A DNA stretch of 64,000 nt from assembly GCA_009763385.1 (NCBI GenBank), contig CM019822.1, forward strand, positions 29,630,842 to 29,694,841, given 5' to 3'. Below, piece after piece: positions 53,723-64,000 of the stretch. A model generated the notes under the pieces. It was not told where the DNA came from. It did no database searches and worked only from the letters and a program-made list of their open reading frames with translations. The position numbers and the translations under genes are program-made. The stretch's first letter is position 1. Each line of letters opens with the position of its first letter. Source of the stretch: Coix lacryma-jobi var. lacryma-jobi. Lineage: Eukaryota > Streptophyta > Magnoliopsida > Poales > Poaceae.

Positions 53723-54197
53723 TGATAGAAACAAAACGGATCTCTAGCAGTAGATCTAATGGGGAACAGAGGAGTACATCGAGATAGATAGGTACATGCA
53801 GTGAGAGTTGGAGAAAGTGAGGGAGTAAAGAGACGCAGACCGAGTGAGTCCATTGGAGTCGTAGTAGAGCTCGAGCCGGCCATGGCGTTCGCCGTCGTCT
53901 CCTGAGCGCCGGCGACGTTGTCGGTCGGGGTCGTGGACATCGGAGACGGAGAAGAGGGCGTCGGTGGAGACTTCCCGCCGCTTGCAGCGCCCCTCTCAAT
54001 CGGACTAGGGTTTAGGATGTCGGTGGGGAGACTGGCGGCGCGGTCAACCTCGTACCGAGTGCCCCGGCCCCCACCTTTCCTTTATAGCGCTGTGCGGCGG
54101 GGGCCCACCAACCACAAGGTTGGGCGCCCCCGATCAGGGCGCAGATCTAAGGCCCGTTAGGCCGTTGGGCCCAACGGCTGGGAGATCAATTCCAACA
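53723..54197 (-). repeat. 5' LTR of the young copia element
   Basis: Same length as the 3' LTR with one base difference. The promoter TATAAAG is at 54,080-54,086 on the minus strand. Confidence 0.95.
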
Positions 54198-54202
54198 GGG
54201 GG

Positions 54203-55957
54203 TGCTAATGCAAAATGCAGTGCAGGGATTGATGCACATGTTTATGCTAGCTGGGTCCGACTGGTACGGTGGGCATAAGTCAAACCCCTGCAAGTTAAGC
54301 AAAAAACGAATACTGGCCATGAGCCCATGATGGCCATGGCATCAAACGCCATGCATGTGCTCCTTCATTGGGATCCTGAGCGCGAATGAAGCTGCTGATG
54401 CGTCTGTGCTAAGCTGTCCCTGTGACCCTGTCTGTGCGTGTGCGAGGCGTGCCATTAGTTTGTCTATGTTCTGTATCGGTCTGCCTCTGGATGCACGCAT
54501 GCCGTCGTGCTACGTGTAGCGCGTCACGGGCTGAATTCTATTTTTCAACTTTTCTTATTACAGAAGATGAAATATATTTGGATTGTTCCTCTTTTTTTCT
54601 GGTAAGCATACGTTGTAATATGGCTAGGTACCATTTCTATACTACTACTAGCATTTACTATGTTTGTGTCAAGGGCGTTATAAAAATAGAATCTTAGATA
54701 TGTGATGAATAAAGAAAGCGTAGGAGACCATGACCATCCATATTTTTTTGGAGATAATATAGATGGAGACAGGTAACCATGTGTGATCCATATTTCTCTT
54801 TTCACACATGTTTGGCTCGCACAAGCACAAGGGAAAGAGCCTTGTCCCTGTGCCTCGGCCCAAGTAATTCTGTTCCCTGCAGCCTGCAGCAGCCTTGTCT
54901 GGCCACTTTGAATTACGCGCTATGCGGGCTGGGCCTGGACTGAACTAGCACAATCTGTCTCTTCTCAGTTGGGCTGCTCACTATTTCCTTATCGTCTCTA
55001 TCTCTTCTCTTTCTTTTCCCACATCTCATGATTGTTCAATTTCTAGCAAAGCTAAATTAAAGTAATTTTCATTTTTCCTTTTAAAAGCTCCATTCACTAA
55101 TAAATCTACTATGAAAATCATTCACAAATTGAAGAATGTCTTAGATTTCTTGTAAATTTAAACTATGGATCATCTTGTACAAGATGGTGCCACAAACTTT
55201 CTAGCATGAAAGAATGACTCTGCGGGCTTAGGGCTACATGGACAAGATAGACTGAGTGCCCATTGGAACACAAGGTTTTTTACAAGAATTATGTAGGCAT
55301 TTGACATGAATCAATTTATTTTTACATGAAAACATAGGGTTCATAATCAATTTAATCTGGAACACTAGTTATGATTGTTTTGGTATCCTAATTTATTTTG
55401 GTATTTTTCCTTCCTAATTTGTTTCGAGATTAAACTATTGTTTCTATAGTTCTATTAAAATTTCCATTACTAACTGTATTTTACATGGACCCTTTATTTA
55501 GGCGTTTTTCCTTGTATATGCATAAATCAAATTGCTAAAATTTGCAACCAAAAAAGTTATATTATTCTAATTTTCTATCTTTTTGTATTATATATATCAT
55601 ATATGTACACCATTATATCACTATAAAATCTAATGCTATGATTATTTCTTTTTATTAATGTGAAAAATTTAAACTGTTTGATGTCTTCCTTTTAACATTA
55701 TTTTAACATTATTGTAACTAGAGGTATACCCCGTGCGTTGCTGCGGAAACTACTAATTTAGAATAAAATTAAACCCCTTCGTTGTCACAAAAATTGCTAA
55801 TGATTTGGAATAAAATTACTTATACAAAGTGACACATATTATAAGTTAACGTTAGTAGATGATGTGACGCGCTGATATAGACAACTAAATACATGTTAGT
55901 AGATGATGTGTCTTGCTAAATGTAGACCATAATTGCAAATGCTAGTTGATCATAAAT
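54203..55957. other. Intergenic, no gene
   Basis: AT-rich after 54,950. A CCCCGTGCGTTGCTGCGG motif near 55,727 resembles a common grass repeat. GTTAGTAGATGATGTG occurs twice (near 55,850 and 55,894). Confidence 0.4.
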
Positions 55958-56135
55958 TAGGGGCGGATCCAAGGGTATTCCCCAGTATTCCTGGGAATAC
56001 CCAACTATTTTCTTACATCTCTATGTATATATGTATGTATACTTATATATATGTGTATAATGCAACATTTTGTATTCTTTATATGTGTATAATAGAAGTA
56101 GGAATGCTCATATTTGATATTCTGGCTCCGCCACT
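55958..56135. mobile_element. 178-bp Mutator-type MITE
   Basis: A 9-bp exact direct repeat ATCATAAAT flanks it (55,949-55,957 and 56,136-56,144). The ends are imperfect inverted repeats: TAGGGGCGGATCCA and the reverse of TCTGGCTCCGCCACT. Confidence 0.8.
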
Positions 56136-56289
56136 ATCATAAATGTATCCGGTAGTGGACTGATGAGGTGAATAACTTACATGTTGAGAAAAATAGTCAG
56201 TGAGGTTTAGCTCTATAGAGTTTATAGATAAGATATAGATGGATAGATAGATGTACAGAAGATATATACTTTGATGTTGATAATATCTA

Positions 56290-56640
56290 GTTTTTTTTTT
56301 CGCGGTCGTGCCGTAGCACACATTTCATTAAGCAAGGAAAGAGTTTGTTACAATACTCCTGGCGTCAGTAATCCGTTGATTACCTAGGCCCTCAGAAACA
56401 AGATGCTAGTACTTATACCTAGTGGTATACGTTTAGCAAAATTCCTCGCAGAAGAGGAAGAAGCCAACTAGCTTGGTTGGTTTGTACAGTCCCAATCCGC
56501 AGAGTCGTGCGAACAGAGTAACGATTTAAGACTAGCCGCATCGGGCCCTTTATCCCATACTGTAAACCCAAATAGAGTAAAAAATCCTCGCAGCAGCATA
56601 CGCTATACCATCCAGTAGCCGTGTTCTTCCGGCAAATCAA
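56290..56640 (-). mobile_element. LINE 3'-end remnant
   Basis: On the minus strand it ends AATGAAATGTGTGCTACGG, CACGACCGCG and an A-run, a typical grass LINE tail. No coding motif is left. Confidence 0.45.
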
Positions 56641-56651
56641 GCGCGCATGCG

Positions 56652-56677
56652 ACGTTACGTTACGTTACGTTACGTTA
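56652..56677. repeat. (TTACG)n microsatellite
   Basis: About five units of TTACG. Confidence 0.9.
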
Positions 56678-57044
56678 GAAACAGAATTTCCTTTTAATGA
56701 ATAATGTCTGAGAACCATGTATTTTTAATCCCTTGGATTTATAGTGTTTTGCTTGGTTTGTAATAATAAACAGCTATATGCATCAATCGATGCAGAAGCT
56801 GAGATATTAATATATTCCCTTCTCTAAAAAAGGCATGCGCAGGCGCGCTGAGGCTATCTGCACCGGGTCTGGTAAAATGACCCTGCACGAGCCAAACTAG
56901 CGCAGCGGGTACTCCAAATTCATCCGTTACTTTACAGAATATGTCTCTATCCGCTACGTACAGAGTACCAGTGAGGGTACGCTAAAATGCATGCATGGGG
57001 CCACCGCAAGGAGAGGTAGAGAGGGGAGAAGGGGCGCGGTGGGT

Positions 57045-57640
57045 GGTGGGCCCCATTTTTTTTTTTGTAAAACTAAAAATCATTATAACTTACAAACAAA
57101 AAAACCAAATTAAATTCCGATTACACCATTGAATTCGTTGCAATTAATTCGTCAAAACTAGATCTCTCATGGATATATTTAGATAAAGTGACAGGTGGGC
57201 CCATAGTGGATAGAGGATGATATAGAGGATGGATGGATGCGGGAGAAATGAGTATAGATGAGAGAATCTTGATGACCAGACAGTATAGAGGATAAAAATA
57301 GAGGAATGTGAGTGCGGGTAGTCTGTGAGAGCGAGAGGTGCAGAGGAGGAGGAGAGAGAGGAATCTAGCGCGGGCCCCACTATTTCTATTACTAAAAAAT
57401 GCTATATTTCACAAACCGAAAATCCAAATTAAATTATGATTGCACCATTGAATTCGTTGCAATTAATTCTTCAAAACTAGATCTCTCATGGATATATTTA
57501 AATAAAGTGACAAGTGAGTCCATAGTGGATAGAGGATGATATAGAGGATGGATGAATGCGGAAGAAATGAGTATAGAGGAGAGAATCTTGATGACCAGAC
57601 AGTATAGAGGATGAAAATAGAGGAACGTGAGTGCGGGTAG
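57045..57640. repeat. Tandem duplication, 319-bp period
   Basis: Two adjacent copies, e.g. CAATTAATTC at 57,141 and 57,460, followed in both by AAAACTAGATCTCTCATGG, ATAGTGGATAGAGGATGA and AGAGAATCTTGATGACCAG. The copies differ at scattered bases, so the event is not very recent. Confidence 0.85.
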
Positions 57641-57829
57641 TCTAACAGCTGCTGCATCAAATTGTACACCGTGGCGTGCTAAACACCCCCACTGCCATTA
57701 AAAAAAAACGGATACTGCTACATACAGTATTGTAAGAAACAAAAGGAATGGCTTCTCTTCCCTGACCTTCTGAGATTGAGAACAGTGCGTAGTAACACTA
57801 GATCGAGCTGGGCTAATTAAGCTAACATC

Positions 57830-59958
57830 TTAGCAGTCGTGGGCTACCCCGTTGGCCTTTTTGGTGTCGCTGTTGTCCTTGGTCGCCAGCAGCGGCTCCG
57901 TCTCCTTGTCAGGCATCTGCAGTAACCACCAACATGGTCAGATGACGACCGGCCCATATGAATGGCCTGACAGTTGTGCTGATCGATGATAGATCCTCAG
58001 CCGTGCGCAGTACCTGTGACACCGGGAGGGCGTCGCCTGCGGACGACTTCTTCCTGCCCTCGCGCACCGAGAAGACGGAGTAGAGCGCCATCCCGAAGAT
58101 GGCGACGAGGATGCCCAGGATGTTGCGCGCCGTGAAGGGGTCGTGCAGCAGCGTGTAGCCGAACGACAGGACCAGGCACGTCTTGAGGTGGCCCAGCACC
58201 TGGTACGTCACCGGCGACGTCGTCCCGATCACCAGGAACGTGCTGAAGTTCACCGACACCGCGATCAGGCACGACAGCACGATGAAGCCCTGCAACACAG
58301 CTCATGCAATGCAATGCACCCTTGTCATCATTCGGCATGTTGTCAGTTTGTCACACCCAAAGCTGAGCTATACAGTACTTGGAGTGGTCTTTTTTTCTGA
58401 AACTGGCAAAACAAACATGTCTGTACTGCAACCGTTGCACAAAATGTGTGACGGAGCTTACCACAACTGCGACAGAGTATCTGTGGGCGAAGACGCTGCG
58501 GCCGGTGAGGAGGTGATCCACGAAGGGGCCAGTGGCGAACAGAATGGCTGCCTGGTAAGGCGCCGATTGGTACAGAAGCTGCGTTGATGAGACCTTCAGC
58601 TTCCTCTGGATCGTATTTGTCAGCTTCATTCAACAGGTTAAGGACACACCAGAGCAAGCAAATCATATAGTAGATTATTATGTTGTTGGCAATCAATGGA
58701 CGTGACGAAGACAGACATGCAGAAGGGTGCTGCAGCCTGAATTGATGAACAGAAAATTTTCAAGTGTAGGAGTAGTAGGATACAATTTGGCCAACGCAAG
58801 TCGTGGCGATGGCGAGGCCAGAAAGAACAGACCCGAGGCAATTTAAGTTGAGGTCGGTAACTGAAGCAATGCCAACTCCAAGTAGCAGGACCAGCAGAGA
58901 AAACTTGATTGTCTCACTGCATATTGCAAGTCATATATATTATCATAACGATATAAATGGAAGGAACCGGCCTAGTTTCCTGAAACAAAATGATATTGTC
59001 TGGGACCAGAAAAAAATCAACGAAGTTAAGCATACTTTTTATTTATCCACTATTCTAGTCTGGCTAGACAATTTCTATCTCATTTGATCTTGTGGGTTTA
59101 ATTTTCGTCAGAAAAGTTTTAGAAAAAAGAATTCTAATCATCCTAATGCAAAAAGAAGACAGCAAGAAATATTTGCTGTACAGCATAGAATGTATTGCCG
59201 AGTGCCTAATTTATCCCTGTTTTGGTAGACCAAGAACACAATCAGAACATCTAGTAGATAGGAAGAACCACTTATGATTTTTCTAACCAACCTGAATCTT
59301 TTCTTGAGGAATATAGTCTCCAACAGTACTGTGAAGGGTATTATGGCCAACTTCGTCATCTGCAGAACATAACATATTGAAGCTGAGCATGTGCTGCCTT
59401 CGTTTTCAATCAAGGAAAACAAAAACCCAATGAGAAGGGGATCGGACTGACCTGGTAGAAACCAATGGAATTGAATCCTAAGCTAAGGTTCAGAAGGCCA
59501 ATCGATGTTCCGTTCAGCAACCCAAACAAAACCACTGTCTGTCCATCAATCGCCTTGGGCTCGAAAAAGCGCAAACGCTGCGCGACGTGAAGGGTGCAGA
59601 AGGTCACCATCAGGTGCCAGCTTGTCAAAGTTGTAGCTGCATTGATCATAAATACATACATACATTGCATATGATTATTTTCTGGCAAGTACTGAACTGA
59701 ACGCATGTAACTCTGCAATGCGCGCTGTGGTCCACTGAATAGACATATGGATGAAAGGAGTGAAAGCCCTTGGTTTGTTCACCAGGCTCCAATGCTCCAT
59801 TCATACTTGTGGACGGCAGAGCTGGGGGCACGGCGGTCCTTACCAAATGGAAAGCCTAGAGTGCTGATGAGGGCTTTGTTGCAGATGACAATGGCAACCG
59901 ATGAGGCGACGGAGAGCGTAAGAGACCCTATCACACCGAGCTGGAAACCGGCAGTCAT
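57830..59958 (-). CDS. UXT: UDP-xylose transporter (UXT, NST-KT / triose-phosphate translocator family)
   Basis: Seven exons on the minus strand: 59958-59844, 59636-59452, 59359-59292, 58916-58784, 58623-58462, 58289-58014 and 57916-57830. All introns are GT-AG, and 1,026 coding bases give 341 aa, the usual UXT length. The product begins MTAGFQLGVIGSLTLSVASS. Highly conserved UXT segments follow: TTLTSWHLMVTFCTLHVA, LNLSLGFNSIGFYQMTKLAI, PFTVLLETIFLKKRF, LATTCVGQ-like ATTCVGQILTNTIQ, and GTTSPVTYQVLGHLKTCLVL. About ten hydrophobic membrane segments are expected, with a short hydrophilic C-terminus (PLLATKDNSDTKK). The family carries UDP-xylose from cytosol into Golgi/ER in exchange for UMP, feeding xylan synthesis. 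The nearby subfamilies (UDP-galactose/rhamnose carriers) are the main alternative, but the match to the UXT pattern is close. Confidence 0.93.
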
Positions 59959-60002
59959 CTTGGCCAGCTGCTGTATATGCTGACCTTGGGCTACGCACTT
60001 GT

Positions 60003-62027
60003 GAATCTGCTACCTGAACCGCATATATAAAGGTACCAGAATTCAGTGCAAGGTACCGAGAAATAAAGAATATAATAATTATATACATGCGGAACGCGTA
60101 CTATGGCCAACTTGTAAATGCTAGGCACAGTCATAACTTGTGGGAATATGCTGTAGAGCCTTCATTTTCAGTGTACTGTGATTTCCGGTGCACGGTAGAG
60201 TACACTGAATTACTGAAAGCCTGAAACTGGGGCAGAGGGCAAAAAAACGAGCTCCTACTCCCACCGGAATGCCTGAATCGGCCGGCCTTATCCCTTGTAG
60301 TCATGGATCAGCGTCAGTAACAGCGTTCCAGTTCCAAGACAAGGAATTTTTTTTTAAAAAAAAGGTGGCGTTGAACAGGTAAGACAGAGATGTCGTCGGC
60401 CGTGACATCCCAAACAAGCAGCGCTACTGCCAAATGGCTGGCCAGCCGATAGCGTAACCAGACTCACCATGGCCAATGCCCGAATGATTCCACTCGAACG
60501 CTGCCGTGGGATGCTTCCACGAGTGGACTCCCGCCAGATCGTTCTGTCCTCCCAATCACGCTGACGAAGCTCATGAGCAATGCAGAGTCATGACAGCAAC
60601 TCGCTCCCCCGGATCGCTTTTGTCGTGCAACCGAGCTGCTGATAGTTCCTGACCTGGGTTTACACGCTTGCAGAGCTGCAGCTGACGACACCGTGGCTCC
60701 TTCAGCATGGAGACGAAGCCACCAGCGCAGCGCAGAGACATGGCGTGCCGCGAGCACGCCGAGTCCAAATTGGGGGGACATGAACGCGATCCGGCACAGC
60801 CGCAACGCGATCGAAAAACGCGTATGCAACGAAGGCTCTGCCGCGCGCTCTGCGTGCGTTAAATGGTGGTGCCCAGCTAAAACTGCAGGACAAGGACCTA
60901 GCTGGACGAATGACAGATGGACTTGGTCCAGCGCAGCGAGCTTTGTACGAGCGTGGGCAAGTGTTTCTACGAGCATACGACATGGAAACCATGGCATTGG
61001 CATCCAAGCGCACAACTAATAACTGCACATCCTCTGCTTCGAATAAATATATCGTATGGCGCTGTTATGGAGCAGCATGGAATGGAACGTACACGTACAG
61101 ATCGGTGGTTCGCTCTGGCCCGAGGTGGTGTGGTACAATGATCCAATGGAAATCCTAGTTGTTACGAAATGATTGATCACGTCACGTCTGCACGGATACT
61201 ATTTAAAACCAAAAAAAAATGGTTAGATACCACTGGATGGAGTTTCTGGTCTAAATTCACGTGGCGTAAACAGATTGTTTGAGGATGATAGCGTAAACAG
61301 ATGAACAGAAAAAGTTCGTTCTGTTTTGTTCTTTTTTAAAAAATAAATAAATAAATAATAATCATAAACATTGAAAGGTGAAACGGAGCGCGTACGTAGA
61401 ATCCACCACTTAGAGCATCTCCAAGGGCTTTGGCAAATTGACTTGACATTTGTTGGTATTTGCAAACTCCCATAACAAAATGCAAAGGATAAAAATAGAT
61501 CATCTCCAAGGGAATTGGCATTTGGACTTGGCAAAGGATAAAAATAGAAGGTCTCCAGGTGCGCGCGCTTTCCTCGCGCGCGACTTTGCTCACGCGATGG
61601 GGTTTGCAAAGTCGTCCACGGCTTGGCATTTTTGCCAAGTTTGCTCCCTCATTTGCCAAGTTGCCCAAATTGCAAAGTAAAAATGCAAAACCGTTGGATA
61701 GCTCTTTTGAAGCTTTTTGGCAAATTACTCAAATGCAAACCTCAAATGCAAAACCCTTGGAGATGCTCTTATGCAGGTTTGATAAACCTGACCACTTGGT
61801 CCATTGATTACTTGCAGCAAAATGCACACGAACCAAGGAATTCATCAAACATGTTAGAGCAGTGTACTATCTAGTAGGGAGTATTTTATTCACACGATTG
61901 GCTTACTTTATACTGTATTGAAGATTGTTGTAATAAGCATATGAAACAATGAGATGTGAGAATATTCAGAACTCAAGAACAGCCTGAGAGACACAGGAAT
62001 TCAACAAGTAAGAACAGTATACTCACT
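60003..62027 (-). other. Probable 5' UTR intron of the UXT gene
   Basis: An acceptor-like GCGGTTCAG on the minus strand lies just upstream of the ATG, and a donor CAA/GTGAGT sits at 62,027/62,026, preceded by a purine-rich GC leader (62,040-62,110) that looks like a 5' UTR exon. A weak TATA-like CATAAAAA is near 62,260. This is inference: transcription could also start near 60,050. The interval holds a MITE and otherwise no supported gene; a 183-codon frame at 60,464-61,015 has no motif. Confidence 0.4.
61413..61768. mobile_element. 356-bp Tourist-like MITE
   Basis: GAGCATCTCCAAGGG at the left and CCCTTGGAGATGCTC at the right are exact inverted repeats, with TTA at both sides (61,410-61,412 and 61,769-61,771), the mark of PIF/Harbinger MITEs. 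Internal TTTGCCAAGTTG and CAAATGCAAA sequences are repetitive. Confidence 0.9.
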
Positions 62028-62269
62028 TGAAACTGATCTTTCAAATCAACAGGGGCTAGCTGCCTCTCCTCCTCCTCCCTCTTCTCTGCAGCGGCGGTCC
62101 TCCGGCTAGCTCCTCATACATGCGTATATGCGCGCGAGAACCAAGGGACGTTGGTCGTTGGTGCGGTGTGGCCTCTACTCTAATGGCCGCGCTGGTGGTT
62201 CTGTGCTGCAGCGCCTCGGGGAAAACTGAAACTGGGGAGGAAGAAGAGACGCAGAGGCGTTTTTATGTC

Positions 62270-64000
62270 CGGCACCTGTGGGCCGGGGCCCTGGGGAGGG
62301 GAGGTGTTGGTGGCGCGCGGCGCATGTGTAATGTTGTGTTGGTGGGCAGTCTGCTCCGTGCTTTTGACGCCGGTGCCTGACTGACCCTGACCCCTGACGC
62401 TCGTTCGCTTCCTGCTGTTGCCGGGCTGCCGCTGGGTACACAGAAATCAGCGAGCGTTAGAGGCAACAGTTTCTTTTAGAAAAAGAAAACAGGAAGGCAA
62501 CAGCAGCTCGCCTCCGGTCCCGGACATGGTCGCCTGAATGCCTGATCGAGTCCACACCACCGACATGGAAACTGGAAAGATCGAGATGGTAGCCGAACCA
62601 GGTAAAAATTCCGAAGACTGATGTTTGTTGCCTGAGTCCACATCACCGATCGAGGCCTGTTGCTGTAGCATAATAGTAGTTTATTAATCTCAATGCTTAC
62701 ATACGCATCTAATCTAAGAATTAATAGCGACGCGTCGAGGCCAAACAAACCCAGCTGGGTCTGTAGTCTACACTGAAGATCTAGTCGCACATAGTAGTAG
62801 TTTAGAGCATTACATACCGATAGTGCCAAAACATGGATACCGGACCAATGATCTGCTGGCTGGACAACGTCCAAAGGGACCTTTCACGCAATTCAATTCC
62901 CTCGCACATTTTTCATCTCACCAGGTTTGGGAAAAAGAAAAGGGCCTGTGCCGAGCCAGAAAGATCTTCGCTGAGGTCCATTATTGCCACTTTGCAACTA
63001 ATTTGTGTACTACTAAAGTACAGTACTAATCAATGCCTTGCTATTACGACTAAGTAAGCTAGCGTTCGGTGTCGCCCCACCAATCACCCTACAATATTCC
63101 AGCTTTAATAAAGCCCATGTGAAGAAGACGTTCGATCCTCACTGACGCGGCAACAGAACTTTGTAGTACATATACACTAATCAATGCCTTTCAAGTGTTT
63201 AATCATACATACAAACGTGGACAATAAACGGATACTACAAAACTTGTCCTTGAAAAAAGATGATCAATTAACTTTATGATGATGATTAATTGACCCTAGA
63301 TAGTAACAAAAAAAAAGCCTGAGTTTTCTGAATTCGGATATTCTCTTACGCTACCTTCCGGCAGACAGGTGCTACGTGAGATGAAAACCACAGGTCATTT
63401 GTAGTGTGGATATCAGAAGAGAATGGCCTACAAATGCACTTCTGTATATTATGCTGGTTTCTCTTTGTTAATTACTAAGAACATACATTACGCTCAGGGT
63501 TTTTTTTTTAGACTGACAAAACTGACGACCAATGCAGATTCGGATGTAGTGGCATCAGGGAGGCGCTGCTGAAAGCATGAACTCATGCATAGCATAGACC
63601 CGCCCCTGCACCGACTAAAAATACAAGTAACCAGCCCAAGTGCCGCATCTCCAAAGCAGATTCTCCGACCTAACAAAGGCACCACTAATCGAATAGAATT
63701 AAGCCAAACGGGGAGCATCACATCAAAGCTACATACTAGCATTCACCAATCCCAATTATTGGCAAGGGAGGGGGAAACAAACACACTAACACGCCTTCCT
63801 CTTGTCACTTGGGGCGCAAGGTTGGAGGGGGAGTCGGGTGGTTGCAGCAGTAAAGCAAGCAATCGGCCGGCCTTCCCGTGAATGCAAGCAAAGGCAACAA
63901 CCATGCGCAGGCAGCCGTGGAGCGGAGAGAGCAGTCGGACCAGCTCCATTATTCTGGTGGCCGTTGGGTGAGACCTCACACCAGTCAGTTCAGACAGTCG
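62270..64000. other. Right end of window; no gene supported
   Basis: No gene or complete transposon is visible. 62,270-62,400 would be UXT upstream sequence if the 5' UTR exon is real. 63,740-63,980 is more GC-rich and could be the edge of another gene, but no frame has a known domain. Confidence 0.35.

Larger units (their letters stand above)
47412..54197 (-). mobile_element. Young full-length Ty1-copia retrotransposon (6,786 bp)
   Basis: Two 475-bp LTRs (47,412-47,886 and 53,723-54,197) differ at a single base (T versus C near their right ends). A 5-bp target duplication GGGGG flanks the element (47,407-47,411 and 54,198-54,202). The primer-binding site and polypurine tract show minus-strand orientation. 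All copia domains are present, in the order gag, PR, INT, RT, RNase H. One in-frame stop breaks pol. With the rice-based rate of 1.3e-8 per site per year, one difference in 475 bp suggests roughly 0.1 million years, with a wide error. Confidence 0.97.

Noticed and set aside
57264..57283. Partial match to miR172 (AGAATCTTGATGA)
   Set aside because: Matches only the first 13 bases, lies in a tandem duplication and shows no hairpin around it.
60464..61015. 183-codon minus-strand frame in the UXT 5' region
   Set aside because: No domain and no splice or promoter context; it falls within the proposed leader intron.

Overview
This is a stretch of plant nuclear DNA, most likely from a grass and possibly a panicoid relative of sorghum, Setaria or Panicum. 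The reasons are spliced genes with GT-AG introns, two Ty1-copia elements, CACTA elements with TTTGCCGAGAGC-type repeats, Tourist, Stowaway, Mutator and hAT-like MITEs of grass type, and a clade C auxin response factor with a miR160 site. The species cannot be fixed from the sequence alone. Recognisable host genes are sparse: a pair of small unknown genes, UBL5, one ARF and a UDP-xylose transporter. Most of the rest is transposons and their remains.

Layout. 1-9,507: a minus-strand SIRE/Maximus-like copia element with a 2,585-bp 5' LTR, a gag split by a stop codon, a pol that ends inside reverse transcriptase, and an extra 571-codon ORF in the envelope-like position; its 3' LTR lies beyond the left edge. 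9.5-28.2 kb: a degenerate tandem repeat built on the motif TAGATTGTCGGTTT, broken up by copia LTR remnants, CACTA pieces, an unassigned insertion and a segmental duplication. Each copy of the duplication carries a three-exon minus-strand gene for a small charged protein that I do not recognise (108 and 114 aa). Copy A later received a LINE, which in turn received a 922-bp CACTA element. 29.8-30.0 kb: the intronless ubiquitin-like gene UBL5/HUB1, followed by two long palindromic foldback elements. 33-38 kb: MITEs and GC-rich intergenic DNA.

38.0-40.4 kb: a complete three-exon minus-strand ARF10/16-type gene (717 aa) with B3, Auxin_resp and PB1 domains and a miR160 target site. 40.6-47.4 kb: gene-poor DNA. 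47,412-54,197: a very young complete copia element whose two 475-bp LTRs differ at one base, with a GGGGG target duplication and one stop codon between RT and RNase H. 57.8-60.0 kb: a seven-exon minus-strand UDP-xylose transporter gene (341 aa), probably with a further 5' UTR exon near 62.0 kb. The last 1.7 kb shows nothing I can assign.

The host genes do not form one pathway. The ARF is an auxin-response repressor, UBL5 a splicing modifier and UXT a Golgi/ER nucleotide-sugar carrier for xylan synthesis. The least explained part is 10.4-28.2 kb: a repeat array rich in TGTCGG with an undescribed duplicated gene pair inside it.
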